64,000 bases of DNA from JADJPF01 sp964492845 (GTDB lineage Bacteria > Acidobacteriota > Blastocatellia > Chloracidobacteriales > JADJPF01): assembly GCA_964492845.1 (NCBI GenBank), contig CAZBMZ010000007.1:124001-188000 (forward strand), written 5' to 3'. A program made the translations under genes and the position numbers. The first letter of the stretch is position 1. The number at the start of each line of letters is the position of its first letter. Below, in pieces: positions 8,461-17,303 of this stretch. The notes beneath the pieces were generated by a model, which saw nothing but the letters and a program-made list of their open reading frames with translations, ran no database searches and was not told the origin of the DNA.

Positions 8461-10527
8461 ATGCAAAATCAAGACTTATATTTAGAAAAATGCGGTCAAT
8501 TTGTTTTATTGCCTGTTGTGCATCACTCTTATGAGTTTACCCTGGCTGCTCGTGCTGCATTTGAAAAGCTTTCGCCCGCAGGAGTCGCGCTAGAATATCC
8601 GTTTGTTTTACAAGATTTAATTTTTCAAGCTATTGATCGTCTGCCTCGTGTGTCTATTTTGCTCTATGGTAATGATAATAAAAACTTTATTCGTATTGAG
8701 CCAGTCGATCCTTTTGTTGAAGTTGCACGTTATGCGCGTGAAAAACACATAGAAACCCGCTGTATTGATTTAGCAATGCTGGATTACCCGCAAGTTTATG
8801 ACCCAATGCCAGACACTTACGCGCTAAATTACTTAGGACATAAAAAATACTGTGAAATGCTTTTGTCAAAGCCGGTTGACTCTTTACCCGAAGATGATAA
8901 ACGAGAAGAAGCTATGGTATTTCACTTAAGAGAATTAGAGCATAAGCTAGCTTGGACAGGTAAACTTAATAGCAAACAGCCTATTTTGGTAGTTTGTGGG
9001 CTAAGGCATTTAGCTGGACTCAAGAAAAAACTAAGCTCTAATGGATTAAACCCTCAAGAAATTCGTCCTAAAGCAAAACTTTATCATCTTAGCCCGCTTT
9101 CACTAGGTGAAATAATGGGACAATTTCCTTTTTTAACGGCTGTTTATGAACTCCAGCGAAATTTTATCAGCACAGCCAAACCCGCTAATGAAAAGCCTTC
9201 TAGCTCTTTATCAAATGTTATTAATAGCCTTAAGTCGTATCTTGAAGAGCCGACGATTAAAACCACCTCAAATGCCCAAGATGCTTTTGATGAGCTAGCG
9301 AGTAAATCTAGTAAGATTACCAGCGTAAAACCAGGATTTAAGGTAGTTTCAGGTAAAACAACAGAAAAATTGTCTGAAATAGCACAACGTGCGCACATAG
9401 ATGTAGCAAGTAACGTATCTAGCCAAGATCACAATGAAATCTTAGTGCGCTATTTAATGTGGTGTCGCTCATATTATGAGGAAGAAATTAACGAACGACT
9501 AAATCCACAGCAGATGTTTTTGTTAATTTCTTTTGCTCGTAAATATGCACATGTAAAAAACTCTTTGCTGCCGGACTTTTATGAGCTATTGATTGCTGGC
9601 CGGGGTTCGATTAACTCACATTTTTGCTATAGGATGTGGGAACTTGGCACAAATTATCCAATCCAAGAAGGCCGTAGCGAATTAGACATCATTGAGCTAA
9701 GAGCAGAAGATATTTTTCCATTAATTAATAAAGTTAGAATGAATCCTCACGCACCGCTTAAACCGCGTGCTTCTTTGCCAAGGTTTCTAAATCGTAAAGA
9801 TAAACAAAAACGTGCTGATCTAGATAAAGACTTGCGGTTTGACCCTCATAACATTTGCTCGTATCCTCCAGAAGATATTGTGTTAGAAGGCTATGGAAAT
9901 TACTTAAGAAATAAAGGGAAGCATATTCTTAGCGAAGAACGAAAAAGAATACGTCCTTTTGAGTCTTCTTTGTTGGATGGTGTGGATATTAGAGAAACTA
10001 TCCGTAACTGGCATACGGGAAAAATTTATGTCCAGGAATCTGGAGTAGTAAAAGGTGCGGTTGATTCAGTTGTAGTAATTTTTGATGAAGACGGCTCGCA
10101 GTATCCTTATACAATGACTTGGTTAGGCGAACATGAACAAGAATCCGACATGGCTTTTTATGCAACTAATCCTGATGAAAGACAAGTTGCAAAGGGTATT
10201 CGTAAAGCCGTTTATGGCGGTTTTATGATGAGTATGCCGCCTGGCAGACTTTATGATGTTTTTTCTGATCCTGCTTATCGAATTGCTGCTAATTATGCAG
10301 AAAAATTACTCTTAGCAGCACTTGATTATAGTTTAGAAAAATTTGTTATCTATGCAGCACCAAAACCGCCTAGGCCATTTTTTCAAGTTCTAGCTGGTCG
10401 TTATGGAAAACGGATAATTTATCTTTCTCTAAAACAGCTATCTCCTGTGATGTTGCAAAAGATTCGGACTTTTCATATTCTTGCTGATAAGTCTGTACGT
10501 CAGTATGCAAAAGATTATGTTTGGTGA
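8461..10527 (+). CDS. Large unknown protein paired with MoxR; N-terminus TraB/DUF5682-like
   Basis: I do not recognise this 688-residue protein as a named family. Residues 1-230 resemble the TraB/ChaN/DUF5682-type fold: an early strand with VVHHSYEF, then GVALEYP, CIDLA, and later VVCGLRHLAGL. These are equivalent to the HH, 'EGP' and 'HxxGL' elements of those proteins. A low-complexity linker (about 235-300) follows. The C-terminal 370 residues are rich in aromatic and charged residues and have no motif I can name. There is no signal peptide or membrane segment. The 13 bp gap after the MoxR gene suggests a two-gene unit, comparable with the MoxR-DUF5682-VWA loci known elsewhere. Function unknown. 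Confidence 0.6.
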   Translation: MQNQDLYLEKCGQFVLLPVVHHSYEFTLAARAAFEKLSPAGVALEYPFVLQDLIFQAIDRLPRVSILLYGNDNKNFIRIEPVDPFVEVARYAREKHIETRCIDLAMLDYPQVYDPMPDTYALNYLGHKKYCEMLLSKPVDSLPEDDKREEAMVFHLRELEHKLAWTGKLNSKQPILVVCGLRHLAGLKKKLSSNGLNPQEIRPKAKLYHLSPLSLGEIMGQFPFLTAVYELQRNFISTAKPANEKPSSSLSNVINSLKSYLEEPTIKTTSNAQDAFDELASKSSKITSVKPGFKVVSGKTTEKLSEIAQRAHIDVASNVSSQDHNEILVRYLMWCRSYYEEEINERLNPQQMFLLISFARKYAHVKNSLLPDFYELLIAGRGSINSHFCYRMWELGTNYPIQEGRSELDIIELRAEDIFPLINKVRMNPHAPLKPRASLPRFLNRKDKQKRADLDKDLRFDPHNICSYPPEDIVLEGYGNYLRNKGKHILSEERKRIRPFESSLLDGVDIRETIRNWHTGKIYVQESGVVKGAVDSVVVIFDEDGSQYPYTMTWLGEHEQESDMAFYATNPDERQVAKGIRKAVYGGFMMSMPPGRLYDVFSDPAYRIAANYAEKLLLAALDYSLEKFVIYAAPKPPRPFFQVLAGRYGKRIIYLSLKQLSPVMLQKIRTFHILADKSVRQYAKDYVW

Positions 10528-10622
10528 TAAAAAATCCCTGTTATTTCCTTTGTAACTCAAGGTATTATAATAGTTTCAAAGCTCATTCTTTATCCTAATT
10601 CATCTTAAAAGGTATACTCAAA

Positions 10623-11036
10623 ATGACAAATGAAGAAATGTTGCAACTATTATTAGACAAACTTACTACTATAGAAAACAAAGTTGCTTCAAATCATACT
10701 GAACTCAAAGCAGAGATAGCTAAGACAGAGGCTAGACTAGAGGCTAAGATAGCTAAGACAGAAGCTAGACTAGAGGCTAAAATGGAGAATGAAATAGCTA
10801 AGGTAGAGGCTAGACTAGAGGCTAAAATAGAGGCTGTTTATAACAATTTACTAGATAAAATATTTAGCTTAAAGCTAGTTACAATACATATAGATAGCAC
10901 AATTGACACACTCATCAAAGAATTTAAGGGAAATCGCCATTTTGCACAAGGCGCAATTCATGATATCCAAGTAAGACAAGAGATCTTGGAAACAGAAGTG
11001 TCTAACATCAAACTTAAATTAGACAGGGCTAGTTAA
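10623..11036 (+). CDS. Small coiled-coil protein with internal repeats
   Basis: A 137-residue, almost wholly helical protein. Residues 25-75 consist of near-identical repeats built on 'AKTEARLEAK', encoded by near-identical DNA (about 10712-10831), so copy number could vary by slippage or recombination. The C-terminal part predicts a second coiled coil. It resembles DUF1640/phage-associated coiled-coil proteins only in composition. It sits 15 bp before the lipid kinase gene. Function unknown. Confidence 0.6.
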   Translation: MTNEEMLQLLLDKLTTIENKVASNHTELKAEIAKTEARLEAKIAKTEARLEAKMENEIAKVEARLEAKIEAVYNNLLDKIFSLKLVTIHIDSTIDTLIKEFKGNRHFAQGAIHDIQVRQEILETEVSNIKLKLDRAS

Positions 11037-11051
11037 ATAACTTGGAGTAAA

Positions 11052-11975
11052 ATGACCAATCCTATGAAAGCAGTAGTTATTATTAATAAAGGTGGAGGGT
11101 CATTTGCTAAGTTACCTAACGATAATCAAACCAATTATTTACAAGATTTATTTAAGGCAGTTAACATTGAAGCAAAAATCCATTTAGTAAAAGGGAAAAA
11201 AATACTTTCCACTGCTCTAAAAGCAGCAGAAACTAAAACTGATGTAATTGTAGCAGGTGGTGGGGATGGGACAATTAGCACGGTTGCTTCTACACTTATA
11301 GATAAGAATATTCCTCTAGGGATATTACCACTAGGAACACTTAATCATTTTTCTAAAGACTTAAAAATCCCTCAAGATCTGACAGCAGCAATTAAAGTAA
11401 TTAGTGAAAATTATGTTTTTGCTTGCGATATTGGACAAGTTAATTCTGTAACTTTTATTAATAATTCCTCCATTGGATTATACCCGCAATTAGTACAAAA
11501 ACGAGATAGCCAACGTCAAAAATTAGGTTTAGGCAAATGGTCGGCAATGTTATTAGCTATATTTTCGACTTTTTTTCGTGTTCCATTACTTCAAGTTTCA
11601 TTAGAAGTAGATGAAAGAATAATAAAATCAGATTCTCCATTTGTATTTGTTGGTAACAATATGTATAAAATGAATTTGTTGAATCTTGGAACTAGAGAAC
11701 AACTAGACAAAGGCGAAATTTGTTTATACCTAGCTAATCGTGGAGGTCGTTTTGGTTTAGTTAGACTGTCTTTATATGCGTTACTTGGACGGCTAAAGCA
11801 AACAAAAGATTTTCGTATTGAGAGAGCAAAAGAAATTTGGATTGAAACAAAAAAAAGACGTTTAAGAGTTGCTTTAGATGGCGAAGTTCAACGACTTTAT
11901 CCGCCACTACATTACACAATCCGCACTAAAGCCTTAAAAGTGATTGTACCTAAGCCAAATAATTTAGGGAAATAA
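11052..11975 (+). CDS. YegS/diacylglycerol-kinase-like lipid kinase
   Basis: The DAGK catalytic fold is shown by the glycine-rich nucleotide loop GGGDGT at residues 69-74, followed by 'LGILPLGTLNHFSKDL', the conserved PLGT-N-F motif of the second lobe. The C-terminal beta-sandwich contains 'FVFVGNNMYKM' and 'ALDGE', both usual in the YegS/DgkB family. Members phosphorylate diacylglycerol or related lipids at the membrane. The ATG at 11052 has GGAG six bases upstream. The phosphoesterase gene begins three bases after its stop, so the two are translationally linked. Confidence 0.85.
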   Translation: MTNPMKAVVIINKGGGSFAKLPNDNQTNYLQDLFKAVNIEAKIHLVKGKKILSTALKAAETKTDVIVAGGGDGTISTVASTLIDKNIPLGILPLGTLNHFSKDLKIPQDLTAAIKVISENYVFACDIGQVNSVTFINNSSIGLYPQLVQKRDSQRQKLGLGKWSAMLLAIFSTFFRVPLLQVSLEVDERIIKSDSPFVFVGNNMYKMNLLNLGTREQLDKGEICLYLANRGGRFGLVRLSLYALLGRLKQTKDFRIERAKEIWIETKKRRLRVALDGEVQRLYPPLHYTIRTKALKVIVPKPNNLGK

Positions 11976-11978
11976 GTT

Positions 11979-12779
11979 ATGAAAGTAATTGCTCATATTT
12001 CTGATTTACATTTTGGACGTGAAGACAAAAAAGTTGCAGAAGCTTTGTTAAATGACCTTAAGGCTTTTTCACCAAATCTAGTTGTTGTTAGCGGCGATTT
12101 AACACAACGCGCAAAGGTAAAAGAATTTATTGCTGCACGAGAATTTCTTGAACGCTTGCCAGTAAACTATTTGGTTGTACCAGGTAATCACGACATACCA
12201 CTTTATAACTTGATTCATAGGGTTACTAGACCACTAGAACGTTACTGTCAATATATTACTAATGATCTAGCACCAGTATATTTAGACGATGAAATTGCTG
12301 TGTTAGGTGTTAATTCAACACGTTCATTAACTTGGAAAAATGGAGCAATTTCAAGTAAACAGATTTTAGAGTTATCTAGCAAGCTACAAACGGTTTCACC
12401 TACAGTTTTTAAGATGATAGTTACCCACCATCAATTTATTCCTGCACCAGGGAAAAAACTTCAACCAATTATTCGACGCGCACCAGAAACATTAAAAACC
12501 TTGGAGTCTGCTGGCGTAGACCTGATTTTAGCGGGACATCTTCATGTTGGTTATAACGATGATGCACGCGCTCACCATTCGGTTAATAAATCAATTATTG
12601 TTGCTCAAGCAGGCACAGCTATTTCTACACGCTATCGAGGTGAGACTAATACTTATAATGTAATTAGTGTTAATCCTAATATAGTTACTATTATGGTACG
12701 TAGTTGGAACGGTAATGATTTTACAGAAGTAAATACAAGTAATTATATAAGAAATAATTTATTTTGGCATAGGCAATAA
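11979..12779 (+). CDS. Calcineurin-like metallophosphoesterase (CpdA-type)
   Basis: All five metallophosphoesterase motifs are present: ISDLHFG, SGDLTQRA, PGNHD, THHQ and AGHLHVG, giving the complete dinuclear metal site. Size (266 residues) and motif spelling fit the cyclic-nucleotide phosphodiesterase CpdA / Icc group, but lipid (LpxH-like) substrates are possible given the adjacent lipid kinase, whose stop is three bases upstream. Cytoplasmic, with no signal peptide. Confidence 0.82.
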   Translation: MKVIAHISDLHFGREDKKVAEALLNDLKAFSPNLVVVSGDLTQRAKVKEFIAAREFLERLPVNYLVVPGNHDIPLYNLIHRVTRPLERYCQYITNDLAPVYLDDEIAVLGVNSTRSLTWKNGAISSKQILELSSKLQTVSPTVFKMIVTHHQFIPAPGKKLQPIIRRAPETLKTLESAGVDLILAGHLHVGYNDDARAHHSVNKSIIVAQAGTAISTRYRGETNTYNVISVNPNIVTIMVRSWNGNDFTEVNTSNYIRNNLFWHRQ

Positions 12780-12828
12780 ATATTAATATACAAACTAATA
12801 ATGGTCTTGTTATAATCTGCCGCAACAA

Positions 12829-12848
12829 CTTAGACAGGGTTGTCTAAG
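12829..12848 (+). other. Short perfect inverted repeat (8-bp stem, 4-nt loop)
   Basis: CTTAGACA and TGTCTAAG flank GGGT, 37 bases before the start of the next gene and 13 bases after a TATAAT box at 12811-12816. It could be a weak terminator of the upstream pair (the following run is only CCTTTATAA), a leader hairpin or an operator. Confidence 0.4.
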
Positions 12849-12885
12849 CCTTTATAATTCAACACTAAACCCCAAAGGAAATACT

Positions 12886-13371
12886 ATGAAAATTACCAAA
12901 TATATCATCACAAGCTTGTTAGTATTTATGTTGTGTTTTCATACTGCCTTAGCAGAAGATTTCACCCATCCAGCAGGTTTTAAGATCTCGGTTCCAGATG
13001 GCTGGAATGTTAGCAAAGGTGAAGAAGGATCACTAGAAATATCTGATCCAAGTGAAGAGGTACATTTCTACTTTATTACTACTGATAGTACCAACGTAGA
13101 AGACCTAGCAGAAAATATAGAGCGTGAATTGCAAGGAATTATGGACAATTACCAATCAGGTGAAGTCTCAGAAAATACCTTGAACGGGTTAAAAGTTTTT
13201 GCTTGTGATGTTGAAGGTAAAATTAAAGGCGTAAAAGTTTCGGGGCTTTGTTATGCTTTTGTCAATAAAAAAGGAAAAATCCTACTTGGGTTTGGATTTG
13301 TTGCTTCACAGCTTTATAAGAGAAATGAAGGAAAAATTGTACAACTGCTTAAGGGAATTAGAGGAGTTTAA
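12886..13371 (+). CDS. Small secreted protein of unknown function
   Basis: A signal peptide (residues 1-23, ending ALAED) precedes a domain of about 135 residues that starts 'FTHPAGFKISVPDGW'. That opening is typical of DUF1795/DcrB/PsbP-fold proteins, which begin with a description-like 'xxx-F-S/K-xxxP-GW' strand. One cysteine pair (in 'VFACDVEG' and 'GLCYAF') could form a disulfide. Preceded by AAAGGAAA. It stands alone between a hairpin and a convergent gene. The substrate or partner is not evident. Confidence 0.65.
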   Translation: MKITKYIITSLLVFMLCFHTALAEDFTHPAGFKISVPDGWNVSKGEEGSLEISDPSEEVHFYFITTDSTNVEDLAENIERELQGIMDNYQSGEVSENTLNGLKVFACDVEGKIKGVKVSGLCYAFVNKKGKILLGFGFVASQLYKRNEGKIVQLLKGIRGV

Positions 13372-13441
13372 TAATTTTTTAACAAATGTAGTTTACGTTC
13401 TACTAAATTATTAACACAGTAAATTGGCAAGAAATTAAAAA

Positions 13442-13467
13442 AGGGATGTTCTTTTGGGAACATCCCT
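13442..13467 (-). terminator. Intrinsic terminator for the minus-strand VWA gene
   Basis: A perfect 10-bp stem (AGGGATGTTC with GAACATCCCT, 6-nt loop) is followed by a run of Ts when read on the minus strand (the plus strand shows AAAAAA at 13437-13442). It lies 60 bases beyond the stop of the 13527-14447 gene. The plus-strand side has no T run, so it mainly serves the minus gene. Confidence 0.8.
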
Positions 13468-13483
13468 GTGCTAATTATTGCCT

Positions 13484-13516
13484 AAAACTATTAAAACTAT
13501 TAAAACTATTAAAACC
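13484..13516. repeat. Three-and-a-half copies of a 9-bp AT-rich repeat
   Basis: TAAAACTAT is repeated three times with a partial fourth copy, inside the 3' untranslated region between the VWA stop and the terminator. No function can be read from it. It may be simple slippage. Confidence 0.6.
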
Positions 13517-13526
13517 TTTGTAAGAG

Positions 13527-14447
13527 TTACTTTTTAGCCGTATAACCACTTAGAGTGGTAACTTTAATATTAGAAAAATCCGTGGTAACTTTTACTCTAC
13601 GAAAACCATCTTCGTCATTTGTGCTTTTGTAAGTAACTACATATTGATTGTCTAGCATTTCTCTAAATTGCTTTAATGGAGCATCAAAAGTAACAAATCC
13701 TGTTCCCATTATAAAAGCATAACCACCAGTTTCTTCAGAAAGATAGTTAAGGTTGTTTTGACCTAAAAAGACCCGACGGCTATTTGTTCCATTAGCAAAA
13801 ATAGAGTAAATGCTAATGTTTTCTTGTTGGGCAGCTTTGATTGCTTGATTTAAATACAAACTATTACGTGGAGAAAAATCATTTAATAATGAATCTACAC
13901 CGTTTGAAATTAATAAAATTTGATTACGTCCGTGAGCTTTACCATTAAACTTTTTCATTACATCAATTAAGTTTAGATAAGGACTAGCAGGGCCATTTGA
14001 AAAGCTATTAACTACTCGTATTTTTTGTGTAGCTGATTCTAAATCTGTTGTAAATGGCTGTAAAACTTGGGTAAAGCTACCATTTAAGTAAGTAATCATT
14101 ACTTGAGAACCTGTAGGTAAACTCTTTACAAATTGCTTAATAGCTCCTAATTCAGTATTTACTTGAGAAATACCATCTTGAACTACAATAGCTAAGTTAA
14201 TAGGAGCGTTTTCAGTATTTGCTGGAACAACAGAAAGTACTTCTTGTTTTGTTCCATCTTCGGAGACTAAGAAATCTTCACGTCCAAGTGAAGGTAGAGA
14301 GGTTTTGTTATTTGATTTAAGAGTTACAGTTACGGTTTTTACTTGCTCAGAGTTAGCAGCGTTGACATTAGTGAGACTAAAATTTAAGAATAAAGCGAAT
14401 AAAAGTGATAGAGTTAAAAATGATTTAATAATATTTTTACTTAACAT
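13527..14447 (-). CDS. Secreted VWA-domain protein, short form
   Basis: A signal peptide (residues 1-31, ending NVNAAN) is followed by 'LGREDFLVSEDGTKQEVLSV', the same N-terminal pattern as the VWA protein at 3663-5111, and a VWA-like fold (about residues 75-260). The MIDAS serines are poorly conserved: the first strand reads IAVVQDGIS, so metal binding may be lost. At 306 residues it lacks the extra C-terminal domain of the longer paralogue. GGAGG lies before the ATG, and a strong terminator follows. Probably periplasmic or extracellular; ligand unknown. Confidence 0.75.
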   Translation of the reverse strand: MLSKNIIKSFLTLSLLFALFLNFSLTNVNAANSEQVKTVTVTLKSNNKTSLPSLGREDFLVSEDGTKQEVLSVVPANTENAPINLAIVVQDGISQVNTELGAIKQFVKSLPTGSQVMITYLNGSFTQVLQPFTTDLESATQKIRVVNSFSNGPASPYLNLIDVMKKFNGKAHGRNQILLISNGVDSLLNDFSPRNSLYLNQAIKAAQQENISIYSIFANGTNSRRVFLGQNNLNYLSEETGGYAFIMGTGFVTFDAPLKQFREMLDNQYVVTYKSTNDEDGFRRVKVTTDFSNIKVTTLSGYTAKK

Positions 14448-14689
14448 AACTAATTACCTCCGGCTATTAGGTTTAACTTGATTTCTGCCCGGCTTAATGG
14501 CAAAGCTTATGCCAGAGTTAATAAAAACTATTTTTTTCTTATAACTAAAATTATCCATAGTATTTACAATGGTTTAGCTATTTATCATAAATTAGTAAAA
14601 TTCTATAAAGTAATCTATATAGAAGTCCACTACACCAAAATTAATATTTACTACACCAAAATGTTGAATCTTTATTATTGGAAAGGTTT

Positions 14690-15451
14690 TTAAATCAAAT
14701 TTCGTTCAATAAAAACTTGCTTAAGTCGGTCTGGATAATCAGTAATAATGCTATTAACACCTAAATCTATAAGTCTGTGCATTTCGTTTGGTTCGTTTAC
14801 TGTCCAAGTATTAACTTGATAACCATTTTTTCTAGCTAGTTGCATTAATTTTTCATTGGTTAAATGTGCTGGAGGGTGTAAGGCGTGTAGTTTTAATAAA
14901 GAAGAATTAATTTTTCCAAAATGTATTGGCAAACGGGATTCAAACAATAGCCCTCTTGCAATATTAGGGGATAGTTTTTTTAAGTGATATAAAATAACTG
15001 GGTTAAAAGAAGAAATTAAAACTCTTGAAAATAAATTATTTTTTTTAACTAGTTCAACAACTGCTTTAACTTCTTTGGTTGGACGTAGGGATAATGTCTT
15101 AATCTCAATGTTTATTAACATTGAAGTTGGAAGTAAATCAATTACTTCTTGGAGAGTTGGAATTTTTTCATCTCTAAAACTTAGGCTAAAATGTGAACCA
15201 AAATCTAATTCTTTTAATTTTGCTAAAGGCGTGCTAGAAATATTACCTAAACCATTAGACAGAACAGTTAAATCATCATCATGTGTAACTACTAGTTCAC
15301 CAGAAGCACATAAAAAAGTGTCTAACTCTATTCCATCAGCACCAAGATCCCTAGCTAAGGCAAAAGCGGCTAAAGTATTTTCTGGGGCAGCTTTACGCGC
15401 TCCACGATGTGCTAAATTCATTGGCCGCTTAATCGTAGGTCTTACTTGCAT
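14690..15451 (-). CDS. Glycerophosphodiester phosphodiesterase
   Basis: Hydrolyses glycerophosphodiesters to glycerol-3-phosphate and an alcohol. The GDPD signature is intact: LAHRGARKAAPENTLAAF near the N-terminus, GIELDTFLCASGELVVTHDD for the metal-binding acidic pair and catalytic His, and the C-terminal NTWTVNEP and GVNSIITDYPD. There is no signal peptide, so a cytoplasmic enzyme is likely. It starts 12 bp after the mscL stop without a strong RBS, implying coupling to mscL. An internal Met (MNLAHRG) could also be the start. Confidence 0.9.
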   Translation of the reverse strand: MQVRPTIKRPMNLAHRGARKAAPENTLAAFALARDLGADGIELDTFLCASGELVVTHDDDLTVLSNGLGNISSTPLAKLKELDFGSHFSLSFRDEKIPTLQEVIDLLPTSMLINIEIKTLSLRPTKEVKAVVELVKKNNLFSRVLISSFNPVILYHLKKLSPNIARGLLFESRLPIHFGKINSSLLKLHALHPPAHLTNEKLMQLARKNGYQVNTWTVNEPNEMHRLIDLGVNSIITDYPDRLKQVFIERNLI

Positions 15452-15463
15452 TAAGTTACTAAC

Positions 15464-15868
15464 TTAAAGTTTTTTAATATCTTTTAATATATCTCTAATT
15501 TCTGTAAGCAAAACTTCTTCTTTAGATGGCCCAGGAGGTGGAGCAGGGGCTTCTTCTTTTTTCTTTTGCATTTTATTTATTGCTTTAACAAACATAAATA
15601 TTGCAAATGCAATAATTAGAAAATCAAATATTGATTGTAGAAAATTGCCATAATTTAATGTAACAGGAGCGTCCGGTTTACCACCAAGGCTTATTTTTAA
15701 GGCTGTAAAACTTACACCTCCAACTACTACACCAATTATAGGTGTAATTACATCTGCTACTAAAGAAGATACAATTTTGCCAAAAGCCCCTCCAATTACT
15801 ACACCAACAGCTAAATCTACTACATTACCGCGATTAACAAAATCCCTAAATTCTTGTACTATGCTCAT
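15464..15868 (-). CDS. mscL: Large-conductance mechanosensitive channel MscL
   Basis: The 134-residue protein has the MscL hallmark N-terminus: an amphipathic helix MSIVQEFRDFVNRG, then TM1 with NVVDLAVGVVIGGAFGKIV. The second membrane helix (about residues 78-100) and a charged C-terminal helical bundle follow, with a PPPGP hinge at about 112-116. It forms a pentameric inner-membrane emergency valve opened by membrane tension on hypo-osmotic shock. It is translated just before the glycerophosphodiesterase gene. Confidence 0.95.
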   Translation of the reverse strand: MSIVQEFRDFVNRGNVVDLAVGVVIGGAFGKIVSSLVADVITPIIGVVVGGVSFTALKISLGGKPDAPVTLNYGNFLQSIFDFLIIAFAIFMFVKAINKMQKKKEEAPAPPPGPSKEEVLLTEIRDILKDIKKL

Positions 15869-15996
15869 AATACCTCATTATATTAACTACGAATTTATGC
15901 TTTTATAATAGGTAGTTAATAATAACCTTAATTTATAAGTGTTTAACGGATTGATTTTTAGATTTTAATTTAAGATTAACTATTTAGTAAATAAAA

Positions 15997-16431
15997 CTAG
16001 TCTTCTTTATCATCTTCGCTAGCTGCTTGTTTACGACTACGACCTTTTTTATTTGCGTCAGAGGAAGAATCTTCTATAAAACTCTCAATAGCTGCTGCTT
16101 GATCACGAAAAACTTCAAATATACTATCTAGTTTAGATACTTGAATAATGTGAGTAACACTTTGAGAAGGATTAAGTATTTTTAAGTCTCCACCTTTAGC
16201 TCTAGCTAGTCGGAAACATTGAATTATTGTTCCAACTCCTGAGCTATTAATATAGTTGACTGAACTAAGGTCAACCAAAAAATACTTTTCGTCCGCTTCA
16301 ACCAACTGTTTAACATTACTTAACAAAACGTCTTCATGTTCATCTGGTGTAAGACGACCTGTCAATTTTAATACATTAACTTTACCAATTTTTTGAGCGC
16401 GGCACTTTGTTGGACGTCTAGTATTGTTCAT
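15997..16431 (-). CDS. STAS-domain protein (anti-sigma-factor antagonist type)
   Basis: A single STAS domain (about residues 10-115) with the loop 'NSSGVGTIIQ', which holds the serine that partner kinases phosphorylate in SpoIIAA/RsbV-like proteins. A basic/acidic tail of about 25 residues (KKGRSRKQ, then acidic) follows. The ATG at 16431 is preferred over the TTG one codon earlier because AGGAG lies 7 bases from it. No cognate anti-sigma kinase or sigma gene is nearby. It probably acts in partner-switching regulation. Confidence 0.85.
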   Translation of the reverse strand: MNNTRRPTKCRAQKIGKVNVLKLTGRLTPDEHEDVLLSNVKQLVEADEKYFLVDLSSVNYINSSGVGTIIQCFRLARAKGGDLKILNPSQSVTHIIQVSKLDSIFEVFRDQAAAIESFIEDSSSDANKKGRSRKQAASEDDKED

Positions 16432-16576
16432 CAAACACTCCTGGCTGTTAAAGAAACAGCAAAAAACTCAGATAATTTTTATAACTTAATATTTTTGGAT
16501 TTTTTTAGTCGAATGTGTGGCCGTGATTATAACAAACTTGATTATTGTGTGCGATATGGTTTTGCCTATTTGCCTA

Positions 16577-17293
16577 TTACAACAGTGTTTTAGATAAATA
16601 TAAATCTAAAAGGTCTTTTATAGGGTTTTGTGTGTCCCATTCACGATTAAAACGGTCATAAATTTTTCCTTCTACTCCTCCATGTTCTTTTAATGTAGGA
16701 CGATCTTCTATAGTATATTCCCCTCTCCAACCAGCATAATCTTTTGTTGTTATAGCAAGTAGATAAATAGTTGCCTGATTTATGGATGTAGCTAAACCGT
16801 TAATTTCAGCATCATTTTGATAAATACATTTATATTCAATACATACATGAGGGCGTAAATTTATAGGCAAAGTACAACCATTATTAAAAAACATACAATG
16901 CTTAAGCTCTTTAGGAACTTTTGGGACAGCCCTATCAGACAACATATAATAAATTACGTCTTCAGGATAAAAAGGCGTGTGAGTTAAAAATGGAGTGGTG
17001 CAACAATTTTGCACACAGCTAAAACAATTAGGATGAATTTGATTAAACCTTGCTCGATAGTTTTCTTGAACTTGATTAATTTTACTTTTAATTGCTGTTA
17101 GTAAATGACTTGTACCGTTATCAGAATAGTCTAAGCAATTTTCTGTTGCTTGTTTATGTTCCTTTTGACAAAAAACACGTAACTTTCCACGATCGGTAGC
17201 GACCTGAGAATAGCAGCAAGACAAGCAAATTTTATTAGCAGGCATTAAGCTTTTACGCCGCTTGCCTGCTTTACTCAAAGGGAGTTCATTCAT
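16577..17293 (-). CDS. Cysteine-cluster protein (YkgJ/CxxCxxCC-like)
   Basis: A 238-residue soluble protein rich in cysteines. An N-terminal CLSCCYSQ segment with a further CxK/HxxxxxxC set is followed by a central CFSCVQNCC and then GCTLPINLRPHVCIEYKC. That layout resembles the YkgJ-type Fe-S/zinc-binding CxxCxxxCC family, with an added N-terminal metal-binding module. It begins 10 bp after the inositol-phosphate synthase stop with no clear RBS, so it is probably translationally coupled. The role is unknown; a metal-dependent accessory protein is a guess from context. Confidence 0.65.
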   Translation of the reverse strand: MNELPLSKAGKRRKSLMPANKICLSCCYSQVATDRGKLRVFCQKEHKQATENCLDYSDNGTSHLLTAIKSKINQVQENYRARFNQIHPNCFSCVQNCCTTPFLTHTPFYPEDVIYYMLSDRAVPKVPKELKHCMFFNNGCTLPINLRPHVCIEYKCIYQNDAEINGLATSINQATIYLLAITTKDYAGWRGEYTIEDRPTLKEHGGVEGKIYDRFNREWDTQNPIKDLLDLYLSKTLL

Positions 17294-17303
17294 AAATTAA
17301 TAC

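Noticed and set aside
12829..12848. Strong transcription terminator
   Set aside because: Perfect stem but only CCTTTATAA follows, and it lies just downstream of a TATAAT box, so it may be a leader hairpin or operator.
14478..14693. 71-codon plus-strand open frame
   Set aside because: Lies in the promoter region of the minus VWA gene, Tyr/Ile-rich composition typical of AT-rich noncoding DNA, and no RBS.
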